Source: Microvirga sp. (GTDB taxonomy: Bacteria > Pseudomonadota > Alphaproteobacteria > Rhizobiales > Beijerinckiaceae). Taken from it: 64,000 nucleotides of DNA. Below are positions 10,062-18,796 of this stretch, piece after piece. The notes under the pieces are model-generated. The model was given only the letters and a program-made list of their open reading frames with translations, was not told the DNA's origin and made no database searches. The translations under genes and the position numbers were made by a program. The first letter of the stretch is position 1. Each line of letters starts with the position of its first letter. Location of the stretch: NCBI GenBank assembly GCA_031181145.1, contig JAPSLB010000003.1:62001-126000 (forward strand), written 5' to 3'.

Positions 10062-10647
10062 TCCGTAGGACGAGGGTGCAGGCGAGTTCCTGCCCGGAAG
10101 CCCGATGCTGACGGCAACCGGCGCGACGGGTCAAGTCGCTCCATGCCGGGCGATTCAGAGAGTGCGCCGGAGAGGGGCATGAAACTGTCCGGGCGAATGT
10201 GGACAAATCTGGAGGGACCGGCAGGGGCGCAGGTTCGAACCCCTGGACGAAATATTTTTTGCACCGCGGGCGGTCCCCATGGCGCTCCCGAGCGAATCCT
10301 GGGCTCGAGGCAGATCTCGCATCCCGATCACGCCTTCTGCCGCAGGCGGGATCGGACCGACTCGCACGCGGTGGCGAGCATTGGCCGAGGACCGATTCCT
10401 GGGAACCGGTTCTAGGGAGATGTTCTTCGCGAGGGTCGAACCTTCGACCTTGGGGACGCGGAAGAGCAGGGGGCTAACAAGAAGAACGGTGGGAATCGGC
10501 CGCGAAAGCCGGAGGGGCATCTCTCCTTGCCCTAACGAAAGAAAAGGCGCTTGCCGGCATGATCGCGTGTAACGTCAACGATCCCATCCGAGAGCGTCGG
10601 AGGGAGCAGGGAAAAGCGTCTGATTGTAAGGAAAGTTCGGGGAAAGT
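10062..10647. other. Gene-free region between alaX and tRNA-Asn
   Basis: No open frame here has protein-like composition and no RNA gene could be folded with confidence. A T-loop-like GTTCGAAC string near 10234-10241 sits in a CAGGGG/CCCCTG stem followed by a run of Ts (10254-10260), but no acceptor, D or anticodon arms accompany it. The rest is unremarkable. Confidence 0.5.
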
Positions 10648-10722
10648 TGGCTCCGGCGGTAGGATTCGAACCTACGACCAACGGATTAACAGTCCGCTGC
10701 GCTACCGCTGCGCCACGCCGGA
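10648..10722 (-). tRNA. tRNA-Asn (anticodon GTT)
   Basis: Read on the minus strand, a 75-base cloverleaf including an encoded CCA end. The acceptor stem TCCGGCG pairs with CGCCGGA, the anticodon loop reads CTGTTAA with GTT as anticodon, and the T loop is TTCGAAT. The discriminator base is G, as expected for tRNA-Asn. Confidence 0.97.
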
Positions 10723-10920
10723 ATAAGCCATACCCTCAGAGGCCATGCCTCTCTTCGCCGTGGCTGCCGGAGCAGGTCCCGTCGGCGACGGTGCGTGGCA
10801 TATAACACGGGTTTCGACGGTTGCAAGCCCCTTTCGTCAGCGATCGTGCAAAACGGACTGTTGCTCTTTGGAGGGGGGCTTGCTATGAGGCTCCCGCCGC
10901 GTTCGCGGTACGCCCCGGAT

Positions 10921-10994
10921 GGCCTCGTGGCGGAGTGGTTACGCAGAGGACTGCAAATCCTTGCACCCCGGTTCGATTCCGGGCGAGGCCTCCA
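10921..10994 (+). tRNA. tRNA-Cys (anticodon GCA)
   Basis: A 74-base cloverleaf with encoded CCA. The acceptor stem GGCCTCG pairs with CGAGGCC, the anticodon loop is CTGCAAA (anticodon GCA), and the T loop is TTCGATT. The discriminator is U, the identity base for cysteine. It lies 24 bases upstream of the PCMT-family gene on the same strand. Confidence 0.97.
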
Positions 10995-11018
10995 AGTCGA
11001 ATTTCTGAGGCAATCTTT

Positions 11019-11681
11019 ATGGTCGATTTCTCGCAAGCGCGCCGGATGATGGTTGATAGCCAGCTGCGCACTTTCGATGTGAACGACATTCCGCTGCTCG
11101 ACGCCATGGGTAGCGTTCCGCGCGAGAAGTTCGTTCTCCCCGGCCGTGAGGAGCTTGCCTATATGGACCAGGATATCCTGGTCGGTGACGGCGCTGCCCG
11201 CCGCTTCATGCTCTCTCCCATGAGCCTTGGCCGCATGATCCAGGGTCTGAGCGTGAAGCGCGGCGAGAAGGCGCTGGATGTGGCCGCCGGCCGCGGCTAT
11301 GCCTCCGCCGTGCTTGCTGAGCTCGGCGCCCAGGTCACGGCGCTGGAATCGGACGAGGCCCTCGCCGCCGAGGCGGGGAGAAGCCTCGCGGCCGCCGGCG
11401 CCGTTGATGTCCAGGTTGTGACGGGCGCTCTCGACCAGGGCTATGCCCAGAATGCCCCGTATGACGTTATTCTCATCAACGGCGCCGTCGATCTGCGCCC
11501 TGACGCACTTCTGCAGCAGTTGGCCGAGGGTGGTCGCCTGGTTTGCGTGAAGGGCCGTGGGCGCGCGGCGCGGGCAACGCTCTATCTGCGCTCCGGCAAT
11601 GCCTTCGGTGAGAGGGCCCTGTTCGATGCGGCCGCCCCCGTGCTTGCGCCTTTCGTCCGCGAGCCGGGCTTCACGTTCTGA
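11019..11681 (+). CDS. Protein-L-isoaspartate O-methyltransferase family protein
   Basis: SAM-dependent class I methyltransferase of the PCMT family, 220 residues, cytoplasmic. The SAM-binding motif I reads ALDVAAGRGYASAVLAEL (about 87-104), followed by an acidic motif II (ALESDE) and motif III region DVILINGAVD. In alphaproteobacteria this short PCMT homologue typically sits directly upstream of a TolC-family gene, as here. Canonical repair of isoaspartyl residues is the family role, but the homologues beside tolC lack a tested substrate, so the exact acceptor is left open. The start at 11019 excludes the tRNA-Cys that the longer open frame would read through. Confidence 0.85.
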   Translation: MVDFSQARRMMVDSQLRTFDVNDIPLLDAMGSVPREKFVLPGREELAYMDQDILVGDGAARRFMLSPMSLGRMIQGLSVKRGEKALDVAAGRGYASAVLAELGAQVTALESDEALAAEAGRSLAAAGAVDVQVVTGALDQGYAQNAPYDVILINGAVDLRPDALLQQLAEGGRLVCVKGRGRAARATLYLRSGNAFGERALFDAAAPVLAPFVREPGFTF

Positions 11682-11875
11682 GTCCCTTCTTTCTAAAGCC
11701 TTAATATCGTTCGCGAAAGGTGTCGCTTTTTTGCGCCACCCCTCGGCTAAAATGATCTGACCGTAAGCGCCGTGTTGCCGACTCATCCGTGATGGTTATT
11801 GTTGCGCTTTGAATGATGTGGATCTTGTGAATCGGTTTCGATCGCGAGTTTTTGGTATTTGGGGTCATTAGGCAG

Positions 11876-13297
11876 GTGAGCGTGAACGGGAAGCAATCCA
11901 GTAAACAGTATCGCATGCTCCTGGGAGCCATGACTTCCGTGTTCGTTCTTGCGGGCGCGGGGGGCGTCTCGGCCGAGACGCTGGAAAGCGCCTTGGCCAA
12001 GGCTTATGGCAACAATCCCAGTCTGAACGCTCAGCGCGCCGGCGTTCGTGCGACCGATGAAAACGTCGCGCAGGCAAAATCGGGTTACCGCCCCCAGATT
12101 ACCGGCACTGCGGATATCGGCCGTACCTATTCCAAGTATGACGACCGCCAGCCGCCGAATTTCCTGGGGACCGGAGGAGAGCAGATCTCGCGCCTGACTC
12201 CCCGCGGCTTCGGCATTCAGCTCAATCAGACGATCTTCGACGGCTTCCGGACGGACAATTCCGTGCGCCGCGCCGAGTCCGGCGTTCTCGCGGCCCGCGA
12301 GGAGCTCACCACCACGGAGCAGAACATTCTCGTCAACGCGGCCACAGCCTATATGGACGTGCTGCGCGACACGGCGATCCTCGATCTGCAGCGCAACAAC
12401 GTCGAAGTGATCGACGAGCAGCTGCGCCAGACACGGGACCGATTTAATGTCGGCGAAGTGACCCGTACGGACGTGGCTCAGGCCGAATCGCGCTTGGCGG
12501 CATCCCGCTCTCAGGCGAGCCAGGCGGAGGCCAACCTGCGGGGCAGCATCGCACGCTACCGTCAATATGTCGGCGTCGAGCCCCGGCAGCTGGCTCCGGG
12601 GCGCCCTCTCGACAGGCTGACACCTCGTTCTCTGGATGCGGCTCTCAAGATCGCGTTCGGGGAGCACCCGGCGATCAAGTCCGCCCAGCACCAGGTCGAT
12701 GCCGCCGAATTGCAGGTGAAGATCGCGCAGGGGGCTCTGGCGCCGCAGCTCGGCGTGACGGCGTCCGTTGCCCAGCGGTACGATACTCGGGTCGGCAACG
12801 ATGAAGCGCTTCAGGCTTCCGCCGTGGCAACGCTGACGGTTCCGATCTACGAGGGCGGTCAGGCCTATTCCGCAACGCGTCAGGCCAAGGAACAGGTCGG
12901 TCAGGCCCAGCTCCAGGCCGATTGGATTCGCGATCAGGTGCGGGCCGCCGTGGTCTCGAACTGGGGCGCGCTCGAAGCGGCCCGCGCGCAGATCCAGGCC
13001 GCCCAGGCTCAGATCGATGCGGCCGAGACCGCTCTCAGCGGTGTCCGCGAGGAGGCCCGCGTCGGCCAGCGCACCACGCTCGACGTGCTCAACGCTCAGC
13101 AGGAGCTTCTCACGGCCCGCGTCAACCTGATCCAGGCGCAGCGTGACCGCGTGGTGGCATCATACCAGCTGGTCAGCGCGATGGGACGTCTCACCTCCCG
13201 TGCCCTGGGTCTTGCGGTGAATCACTACAGCCCCAAGATCCACTACGATCAGGTCAAGGATCTTTGGATCGGCACGACGACGCCTGACGGTCGTTGA
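11876..13297 (+). CDS. tolC: TolC-family outer membrane efflux/secretion channel
   Basis: Outer-membrane trimeric channel protein for type I secretion and multidrug efflux. After a signal peptide (basic segment, then LLGAMTSVFVLAGAGGVSA, cleavage before ETLESAL), two repeats of the outer membrane efflux domain follow, each with long alanine- and glutamine-rich helices. The TolC-like opening ALAKAYGNNPSLNAQRA and the C-terminal TLDVLNAQQELL block are visible. The start is uncertain: GTG at 11876 or 11882 gives a normal signal peptide, while a TTG at 11852 would add eight residues. A terminator follows at 13305. No membrane-fusion or pump gene is adjacent, so it is probably a shared channel. 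Confidence 0.9.
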   Translation: MSVNGKQSSKQYRMLLGAMTSVFVLAGAGGVSAETLESALAKAYGNNPSLNAQRAGVRATDENVAQAKSGYRPQITGTADIGRTYSKYDDRQPPNFLGTGGEQISRLTPRGFGIQLNQTIFDGFRTDNSVRRAESGVLAAREELTTTEQNILVNAATAYMDVLRDTAILDLQRNNVEVIDEQLRQTRDRFNVGEVTRTDVAQAESRLAASRSQASQAEANLRGSIARYRQYVGVEPRQLAPGRPLDRLTPRSLDAALKIAFGEHPAIKSAQHQVDAAELQVKIAQGALAPQLGVTASVAQRYDTRVGNDEALQASAVATLTVPIYEGGQAYSATRQAKEQVGQAQLQADWIRDQVRAAVVSNWGALEAARAQIQAAQAQIDAAETALSGVREEARVGQRTTLDVLNAQQELLTARVNLIQAQRDRVVASYQLVSAMGRLTSRALGLAVNHYSPKIHYDQVKDLWIGTTTPDGR

Positions 13298-13304
13298 TAA
13301 GTTT

Positions 13305-13340
13305 CGGGGCCGGAACGGTTTGGTTCTGGCCCCGCTTGTT
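13305..13340 (+). terminator. Intrinsic terminator after tolC
   Basis: Twelve-bp stem with one G-U pair (13305-13316 with 13323-13334), six-base loop, then a T-rich tail. Confidence 0.8.
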
Positions 13341-13417
13341 TCCTGTAGAATTGCGTAAAATACTAAGAACATTCGCAAGAATGAGATTCTAAAAACACAA
13401 TTTTATTGGGTGGGGCT

Positions 13418-13978
13418 ATGGGTTCGACGAACCTGAAGGTCAATGAACCGTCGATGGAGGACATTTTAGCTTCCATCCGCCGCATAATCTCGGAGGACCC
13501 CGAGCCGGATCCCGACGAGTCCGAGCCGTCGCCCCTGAGAGCCGTCCTCGATATCGCCGAGCGCCACCTCTCGGGCAATCTCCATCCCGAAACCCTGCCT
13601 GACCCCAGCGCGGAGGAGAGGCGGCTCCTCCTGGACGGTTCCTTTCAGGAACCCCCCATCGCGCGCTCGGTGGAGAGGTGTGAAACCGCGGAGCCCGCTC
13701 GGTCGCCTGCGCCTGCAAAGCCTCGGCCGGTTCAGGCCTTCGGACAGCCTTGCGAGCGGAAACCGGGGGAGGCCCTGATGTCCCGCTCGACGGAAGCCTC
13801 CGTATCCGAGTCCTTCGGCCGCCTCGATGCCGTCAGCGCCGCAAGCCGGTCCCAGACCGTGGAAGAGCTGATGAGGGAGATGCTGCGTCCCATGCTCAAG
13901 GCATGGCTCGACGAGCATCTTCCCGTCCTCGTGGAGCGCCTCGTTCAGGACGAAATCGCGCGCGTGACCCGAGGCTAG
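13418..13978 (+). CDS. popZ: PopZ-type polar organizing protein (DUF2497)
   Basis: Scaffold protein that forms a condensate at the cell pole and anchors the chromosome origin in alphaproteobacteria. The 186-residue protein has the diagnostic N-terminal motif EPSMEDILASIRRIISED (10-27), a proline- and glutamate-rich low-complexity middle, and a C-terminal helical oligomerization block (about 145-183) with LRPMLKAWLDEHLP. This is the standard PopZ plan. Its position directly upstream of valS is conserved in the class and supports the call. The ATG at 13418 has GGTGGGG upstream and is preferred over the in-frame TTG at 13406. Confidence 0.9.
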   Translation: MGSTNLKVNEPSMEDILASIRRIISEDPEPDPDESEPSPLRAVLDIAERHLSGNLHPETLPDPSAEERRLLLDGSFQEPPIARSVERCETAEPARSPAPAKPRPVQAFGQPCERKPGEALMSRSTEASVSESFGRLDAVSAASRSQTVEELMREMLRPMLKAWLDEHLPVLVERLVQDEIARVTRG

Positions 13979-14035
13979 AGAAGTTTTCGGCGAAGTGGAT
14001 CCGTTTCGCCGCCAAGAATGGGGCAACCGCCGAGA

Positions 14036-14067
14036 AGAGATATTTCCACTAGCGTGGAAATATCTCT
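14036..14067. promoter_or_regulatory. Perfect 14-bp hairpin between popZ and valS
   Basis: Arms 14036-14049 and 14054-14067 are exact inverted repeats around a TAGC loop. The lower stem is A/T-rich and no T tract follows, so this is not a standard terminator. It could be an attenuation or RNA-processing stem in the valS leader or a protein-binding palindrome. No T-box elements are seen. Confidence 0.6.
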
Positions 14068-14169
14068 GGGCCCGAAGTTTTCGTCCGTCGGTTGACTTCG
14101 CTCGATCCGTCCGGTTTGTAGCCGTCTTGCTTCGCGCGTTTTGGCGCGCCAACTGGCCGGTATCGCATC

Positions 14170-16878
14170 ATGATGGACAAGACGTTCGACCCCGCTTCCG
14201 TCGAAGCACGCATCGCCACCCGCTGGGATGAGGCTGAGGCCTTCAAGGCCGGACGGCCGGATCGCAAGGGCGCGGACCCCTATACCATCGTCATCCCGCC
14301 GCCGAACGTGACCGGGTCGCTCCACATGGGGCACGCCCTCAACAATACCATCCAGGACATCCTCTGCCGCTTCGAGCGGATGCGCGGACGCGACGTGCTC
14401 TGGCAGCCGGGAACCGACCATGCGGGCATCGCCACCCAGATGGTGGTCGAGCGCAAGCTCATGGAGAAGCAGATTCACCGCCGGGAGCTTGGCCGCGAGG
14501 AGTTCGTCAAGCGCGTGTGGGAGTGGAAGGAGGAGTCCGGCGGCACCATCGTGCGCCAGCTCAAGCGCCTGGGCGCCTCCTGCGACTGGTCGCGCGAGCG
14601 CTTCACCATGGACGAGGGCCTGTCGAAGGCCGTTCTGAAGGTGTTCGTGGACCTCTACAGGCAAGGCCTCATCTACAAGGACAAGCGCCTTGTGAACTGG
14701 GACCCCAAGTTCCAGACCGCGATCTCGGATCTGGAGGTGATGCAGGTCGAGGTGAAGGGCAATCTCTGGCACATCCGCTACGCCATCGAGGGCATGCCGG
14801 ACCGTTCGATCACGGTTGCGACCACACGTCCCGAGACGATGCTGGGCGACGTGGCCGTCGCCGTTCACCCCGAGGACGAGCGCTACAGGGACCTCATCGG
14901 CAAGTTCGCGATCCTGCCGCTGGTGGGCCGCCGCATTCCCATCGTGGCCGATGAATATTCCGACCCGGAGAAGGGCACCGGCGCGGTGAAGATCACGCCT
15001 GCGCACGACTTCAACGATTTCGAGGTGGGCAAACGTCACAAGCTGCCGCTCATCAACATCTTCGGCACGGAGGCGCAGCTGGCGCTATCCGGCAACGAGG
15101 GCTTCCTCGAAGGCCTCCGGCAGACGGACGACCTGAAGGCCGTGCTCGCCCTCGACGGTCTCGACCGCTTCGAGGCGCGCAAGCGCATCGTGGCAATGCT
15201 CGAGGAACGCGAGGTTCTCGTCCATATCGAGCCGCACACTCACATGGTGCCCCATGGGGACCGGTCGAACGTGGTCATCGAGCCCTATCTCACGGACCAG
15301 TGGTACGTGAACGTGAAGCCGCTGGCGGATCGTGCGCTCGATGCGGTGCGCAAGGGCAAGACGAAGTTCGTGCCTGAGAACTGGGAAAAGACGTATTTCC
15401 AGTGGCTCGAGAACATCGAGCCGTGGTGCATCTCGCGCCAGCTCTGGTGGGGGCACCAGATCCCGGCTTGGTATGATGATCACGGCAATCTGTTCGTGGC
15501 GCATTCCGAGGAGGAGGCGAAGGCTGAGGCCCGCGCAAAGCACGGCAAGGACGTTCCGCTCAAGCGCGACGAGGACGTGCTCGACACCTGGTTCTCTTCC
15601 GCGCTCTGGCCCTTCTCCACGCTCGGCTGGCCGGACGAAACGCCGGAACTCAAGCGCTATTACCCGACCAACACCCTGGTCACCGGCTTCGACATCATCT
15701 TCTTCTGGGTCGCCCGCATGATGATGATGGGCCTGCACTTCATGGATGAGGTGCCGTTCGACACGGTCTACATTCATGCTCTCGTGCGCGACGAGAAGGG
15801 CGCGAAGATGTCGAAGTCGAAAGGCAACGTCATCGATCCGCTCGACGTCATCGAGCAATACGGTGCGGATGCGCTGCGCATGACGCTCTCCGCCATGGCG
15901 GCGCAGGGACGCGACATCAAGCTCTCCGTGCAGCGCGTGGAAGGCTACCGCAACTTTGCGACGAAGATCTGGAACGCGGCTCGCTTCGCCGAGATGAACG
16001 AGTGCAGGCGTGTCGAGGGCTTCGATCCAGCGACAGTGAACGAGACGCTCAACAAGTGGGCACTCAGCGAATGCGCGAAGGCCATCAACGAGGTGGCCGC
16101 CGGCATCCAGGCCTATCGCTTCAACGAGGCAGCGCTCGCGGCTTACCGCTTCGTCTGGAACGTGTTCTGCGACTGGACGCTCGAACTCGCCAAGCCGGTG
16201 CTGCAGGGCGCGGATTCGCCCGCCAAGACCGAGACCCGCGCCACCATCGCGTTCATCCTGGACGAGATCTGCAAGCTGCTTCACCCCTTCATGCCCTTCC
16301 TCACGGAGGAACTGTGGGAGGTGAAAGGGCAGGAGGGGCCGAAGCGCGAGACGATCCTGGCTCTCGCGTCCTGGTCGAACCTCGACCACCTCGTCGACAG
16401 CCAAGCGGAGGCCGAAATCGGCTGGGTGGTGGATCTCGTCAACGAGATCCGCTCCGCCCGCTCCGAGACGAACGTGCCTGCGGGTGCTCAGATTCCGCTC
16501 GTGCTCGTGGCGTCCTCCGCTGACGTCAAGGCTCGTGCAGAACGCTGGGGCGATATTGTGAGGCGCCTGGCACGCCTCTCGGACATCTCGTTTGCGGATG
16601 CCGCGCCGAAGAGCTCGATCCAGCTCCTCATCCGCGGTGAGGGGGCGGCGCTGCCGCTCGAGGGCGTGATCGACCTCGCCGCCGAACGCGCGCGCCTCGC
16701 CAAGGAAATCCAGAAGCTCGACGCGGAAACGGCAAAGATCGATGCGAAGCTCGGGAACGCGGACTTCCTCAAGCGCGCACCCGAAGAAGTCGTCGAGGAG
16801 CAGCGCGAGCGCCGCGAAGAGGCGCTTGCACGCAAGATGAAGATGAAAGAGGCGCTGAGCCGCCTAAAGGACGCGTAG
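14170..16878 (+). CDS. valS: Valyl-tRNA synthetase
   Basis: Class I aminoacyl-tRNA synthetase charging tRNA-Val, 902 residues. The HIGH motif is HMGH (52-55) in PPPNVTGSLHMGHAL, the KMSKS loop is at 546-550, and the editing domain (CP1) lies between them. A C-terminal coiled coil rich in lysine and glutamate (about 830-902) is typical of ValS. The ATG at 14170 is followed by another ATG at 14173; either could be used. It is probably transcribed with popZ or from a promoter in the 190-base gap that holds the hairpin. Confidence 0.97.
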   Translation: MMDKTFDPASVEARIATRWDEAEAFKAGRPDRKGADPYTIVIPPPNVTGSLHMGHALNNTIQDILCRFERMRGRDVLWQPGTDHAGIATQMVVERKLMEKQIHRRELGREEFVKRVWEWKEESGGTIVRQLKRLGASCDWSRERFTMDEGLSKAVLKVFVDLYRQGLIYKDKRLVNWDPKFQTAISDLEVMQVEVKGNLWHIRYAIEGMPDRSITVATTRPETMLGDVAVAVHPEDERYRDLIGKFAILPLVGRRIPIVADEYSDPEKGTGAVKITPAHDFNDFEVGKRHKLPLINIFGTEAQLALSGNEGFLEGLRQTDDLKAVLALDGLDRFEARKRIVAMLEEREVLVHIEPHTHMVPHGDRSNVVIEPYLTDQWYVNVKPLADRALDAVRKGKTKFVPENWEKTYFQWLENIEPWCISRQLWWGHQIPAWYDDHGNLFVAHSEEEAKAEARAKHGKDVPLKRDEDVLDTWFSSALWPFSTLGWPDETPELKRYYPTNTLVTGFDIIFFWVARMMMMGLHFMDEVPFDTVYIHALVRDEKGAKMSKSKGNVIDPLDVIEQYGADALRMTLSAMAAQGRDIKLSVQRVEGYRNFATKIWNAARFAEMNECRRVEGFDPATVNETLNKWALSECAKAINEVAAGIQAYRFNEAALAAYRFVWNVFCDWTLELAKPVLQGADSPAKTETRATIAFILDEICKLLHPFMPFLTEELWEVKGQEGPKRETILALASWSNLDHLVDSQAEAEIGWVVDLVNEIRSARSETNVPAGAQIPLVLVASSADVKARAERWGDIVRRLARLSDISFADAAPKSSIQLLIRGEGAALPLEGVIDLAAERARLAKEIQKLDAETAKIDAKLGNADFLKRAPEEVVEEQRERREEALARKMKMKEALSRLKDA

Positions 16879-16895
16879 GCCGTCCTTGAAACACT

Positions 16896-16926
16896 CGTCA
16901 TCGCCGGCCTCGTGCCGGCGATGACG
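16896..16926. repeat. GTCATCGCCGG inverted repeat between convergent genes
   Basis: Arms of 13 bp (16896-16908 and 16914-16926) pair perfectly around a five-base loop between the ends of valS and mntH. It may stabilise or end both transcripts, but no T tract follows on either side. Related, more degenerate strings occur near 28905, 46735, 48205, 48270 and 52445. Confidence 0.7.
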
Positions 16927-17000
16927 ATCCGGGTGTGCGTTGATGTTCCAATCGCGTCGGCCGTAACGGAAAGGGCATGACCCCCATCGAAGCCCGTGCT

Positions 17001-18347
17001 TCAATCCAATACGAAATCCACCAGAAGCTTCATATTCAGCATCACGATCACCGTCGCGATGACGCCGGCGATTGCGGTGAGCCAGCGCGGCGTGACGAGA
17101 TCGCCCATCTTTGCCTTCGAGGCGGTCATCGTCACCAGCGGAATGACCGCGAAGGGAAGCTGAAGGCTCAGGATCACCTGGCTGAGGATCAGCAGTTTCG
17201 CGGTGCCGCTCTCGCCATAGGCGATGGTGACGGCGGCGGCCGGTATGACGGCGATGCCGCGGGTGACGAGGCGGCGCAACCACGGGGCCATCTTGAAGTT
17301 GATGAAGCCCTCCATGACGATCTGGCCGGCCATGGTGGCCGTGACGGTGGAATTCAGGCCGCAGCAGAGCAGCGACAGGCCGAACAGCATGGGGGCAATG
17401 GCGGTACCGAGAACGCCATGAAGGAGCGTATGCGCTTCGCCGATCTCGGCGATTTCGGTGCGGCCCGTGTGATGAAAGGCCGCCGCCGCGAGGATCAGCA
17501 GGGAGGCGTTGATGGTAAGCGCGAACATCAGGGCGATGGTGGAGTCGAGAGTGGCGAAATGCAGGGCCTCTCGCTTCTCCGGCAGGGTCTCGCCATAAGC
17601 ACGCGTCTGCACGATGCCGGAATGCAGATAGAGATTGTGGGGCATCACCGTCGCGCCCAAAATCCCGAGTGCGAGATAGAGCATGTCCGGATTGGTGACG
17701 ATCTGGGTAGTCGGCGCGAACCCGGCGATCACCGCGCCCCAGTTGGGATCGGCCATGGCGATCTGGATGCCGAAGCAAACGGCGATCACGCCGAGCAGCG
17801 CGATGATGAACGCCTCGACCCACCGGAAGCCGAGGTTCTGAAGGTACAGGATCAGAAAGACGTCGAGTGCCGTGATGACGACGCCCATCTCCAAGGGAAT
17901 GCCGAAGAGGAGATTGAGGCCGATCGCAGTCCCGATGACCTCCGCCAGATCGGTGGCGCAGATGGCGAGCTCCGCCAGGACCCACAGGCCCCAGGCGACC
18001 GGCCGGGAATAGGCATCCCGGCAGGCCTGGGCGAGGTCGCGGCCCGTGGCGACCGCGAGGCGGGCGCAGAGCGACTGCAGGATGATGGCCATGATGTTCG
18101 AGATCAGGGCGACGGAGAGCAGGGCATAGCCGTACTTCGAGCCGCCCGCGATGGAGGTCGCCCAATTGCCTGGATCCATGTAGCCGACGGCCACCAGATA
18201 GCCCGGCCCCAGGAAGGCCGCCGCCCGCCGCCAAGCAGAGCCGGGGCGCACCTTGATCGAGCGGTTCACCTCGGGAAGGGAGGGCAGTGCGGCTTCCTGA
18301 CGCCAGGCTGCCTTGCGCACGAGAGAAACGGGGGCTGATTGATCCAT
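17001..18347 (-). CDS. mntH: Nramp-family divalent metal (manganese) transporter
   Basis: Proton-coupled inner-membrane importer for Mn2+ (and Fe2+), 448 residues with eleven hydrophobic segments. The metal-site motif in helix 1 reads MDPGNWATS and the helix 6 motif reads [12 protein letters not shown], both intact. The start at 18347 gives an N-terminus of about 45 polar residues before helix 1, normal for this group. A TTGCAATTCATTTGCAA element lies 16 bases upstream of the start codon, which resembles Mur/Fur sites of alphaproteobacteria, so repression by manganese-loaded Mur is likely. Confidence 0.93.
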   Translation of the reverse strand: MDQSAPVSLVRKAAWRQEAALPSLPEVNRSIKVRPGSAWRRAAAFLGPGYLVAVGYMDPGNWATSIAGGSKYGYALLSVALISNIMAIILQSLCARLAVATGRDLAQACRDAYSRPVAWGLWVLAELAICATDLAEVIGTAIGLNLLFGIPLEMGVVITALDVFLILYLQNLGFRWVEAFIIALLGVIAVCFGIQIAMADPNWGAVIAGFAPTTQIVTNPDMLYLALGILGATVMPHNLYLHSGIVQTRAYGETLPEKREALHFATLDSTIALMFALTINASLLILAAAAFHHTGRTEIAEIGEAHTLLHGVLGTAIAPMLFGLSLLCCGLNSTVTATMAGQIVMEGFINFKMAPWLRRLVTRGIAVIPAAAVTIAYGESGTAKLLILSQVILSLQLPFAVIPLVTMTASKAKMGDLVTPRWLTAIAGVIATVIVMLNMKLLVDFVLD

Positions 18348-18796
18348 GGGTACTTTATGCAGTTGCAATTCATTTGCAAATGAAGGGCAGAAGCTGGTGA
18401 ACGCCTGGGCAAGAGGAGAGTTGCCGAACAGGAGAAAGTGTTGAAATCGGAGGTGCGATCGGTGCGTCGGCCACGGCCTGCGCGACAGGTTGGGATTCTC
18501 AACGGCTTTCTGGTGTTCTCTCCCAATACGGGCGGAGATGGACGGCCGGGACGCGGGTGAGGGGCTGAGTCTCGTCCGGTGAGAGGCCCGCCACATCAGC
18601 CCTGACGCTTCTGCCACAAGGAAGGCCGCGCGGCCGCGACGTTGCGGATCCTCAGGGTTGCTCGATACTCGACTTTGCTGCGCCGGGCCGCGTGAGACTC
18701 CAACAAGTTGCCGATGGCCCTAGCTTCGGAGGTGACAAGCGGCATAGGTTTTGCTCTAGCTGCTGACAAACCGAACCTGAAGTCGGATCTGAAGGG
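18348..18796. other. Divergent intergenic region, mntH / acyl-CoA carboxylase
   Basis: Contains the putative Mur/Fur element next to mntH and, 400 bases away, the leader of the biotin carboxylase gene. Nothing else is recognisable in between; no open frame here looks like a protein. Confidence 0.55.
18358..18385. promoter_or_regulatory. Putative Mur/Fur operator upstream of mntH
   Basis: The core TTGCAATTCATTTGCAAATG (18363-18382) contains a TTGCAA direct pair and the inverted repeat CATTTGCAAATG. Alphaproteobacterial Mur sites upstream of mntH and sitABCD have this TGCAA/TTGCA character (known from the family, matched here by eye). Its closeness to the start codon would let a bound repressor block initiation. 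Confidence 0.6.

Noticed and set aside
10225-10262. tRNA-like T loop (GTTCGAAC) followed by Ts, upstream of tRNA-Asn
   Set aside because: The T stem needs a bulge, and no acceptor, D or anticodon arm can be placed. It could be a relic, but there is too little to call an RNA.
10648-10994. tRNA-Asn and tRNA-Cys as possible integration sites
   Set aside because: No integrase, direct repeat of the tRNA 3' end or foreign-looking genes follow on either side; the neighbours are conserved chromosomal genes.
14170-16878. T-box type leader for valS
   Set aside because: No specifier loop, T-box or antiterminator sequence; only a simple hairpin is present.
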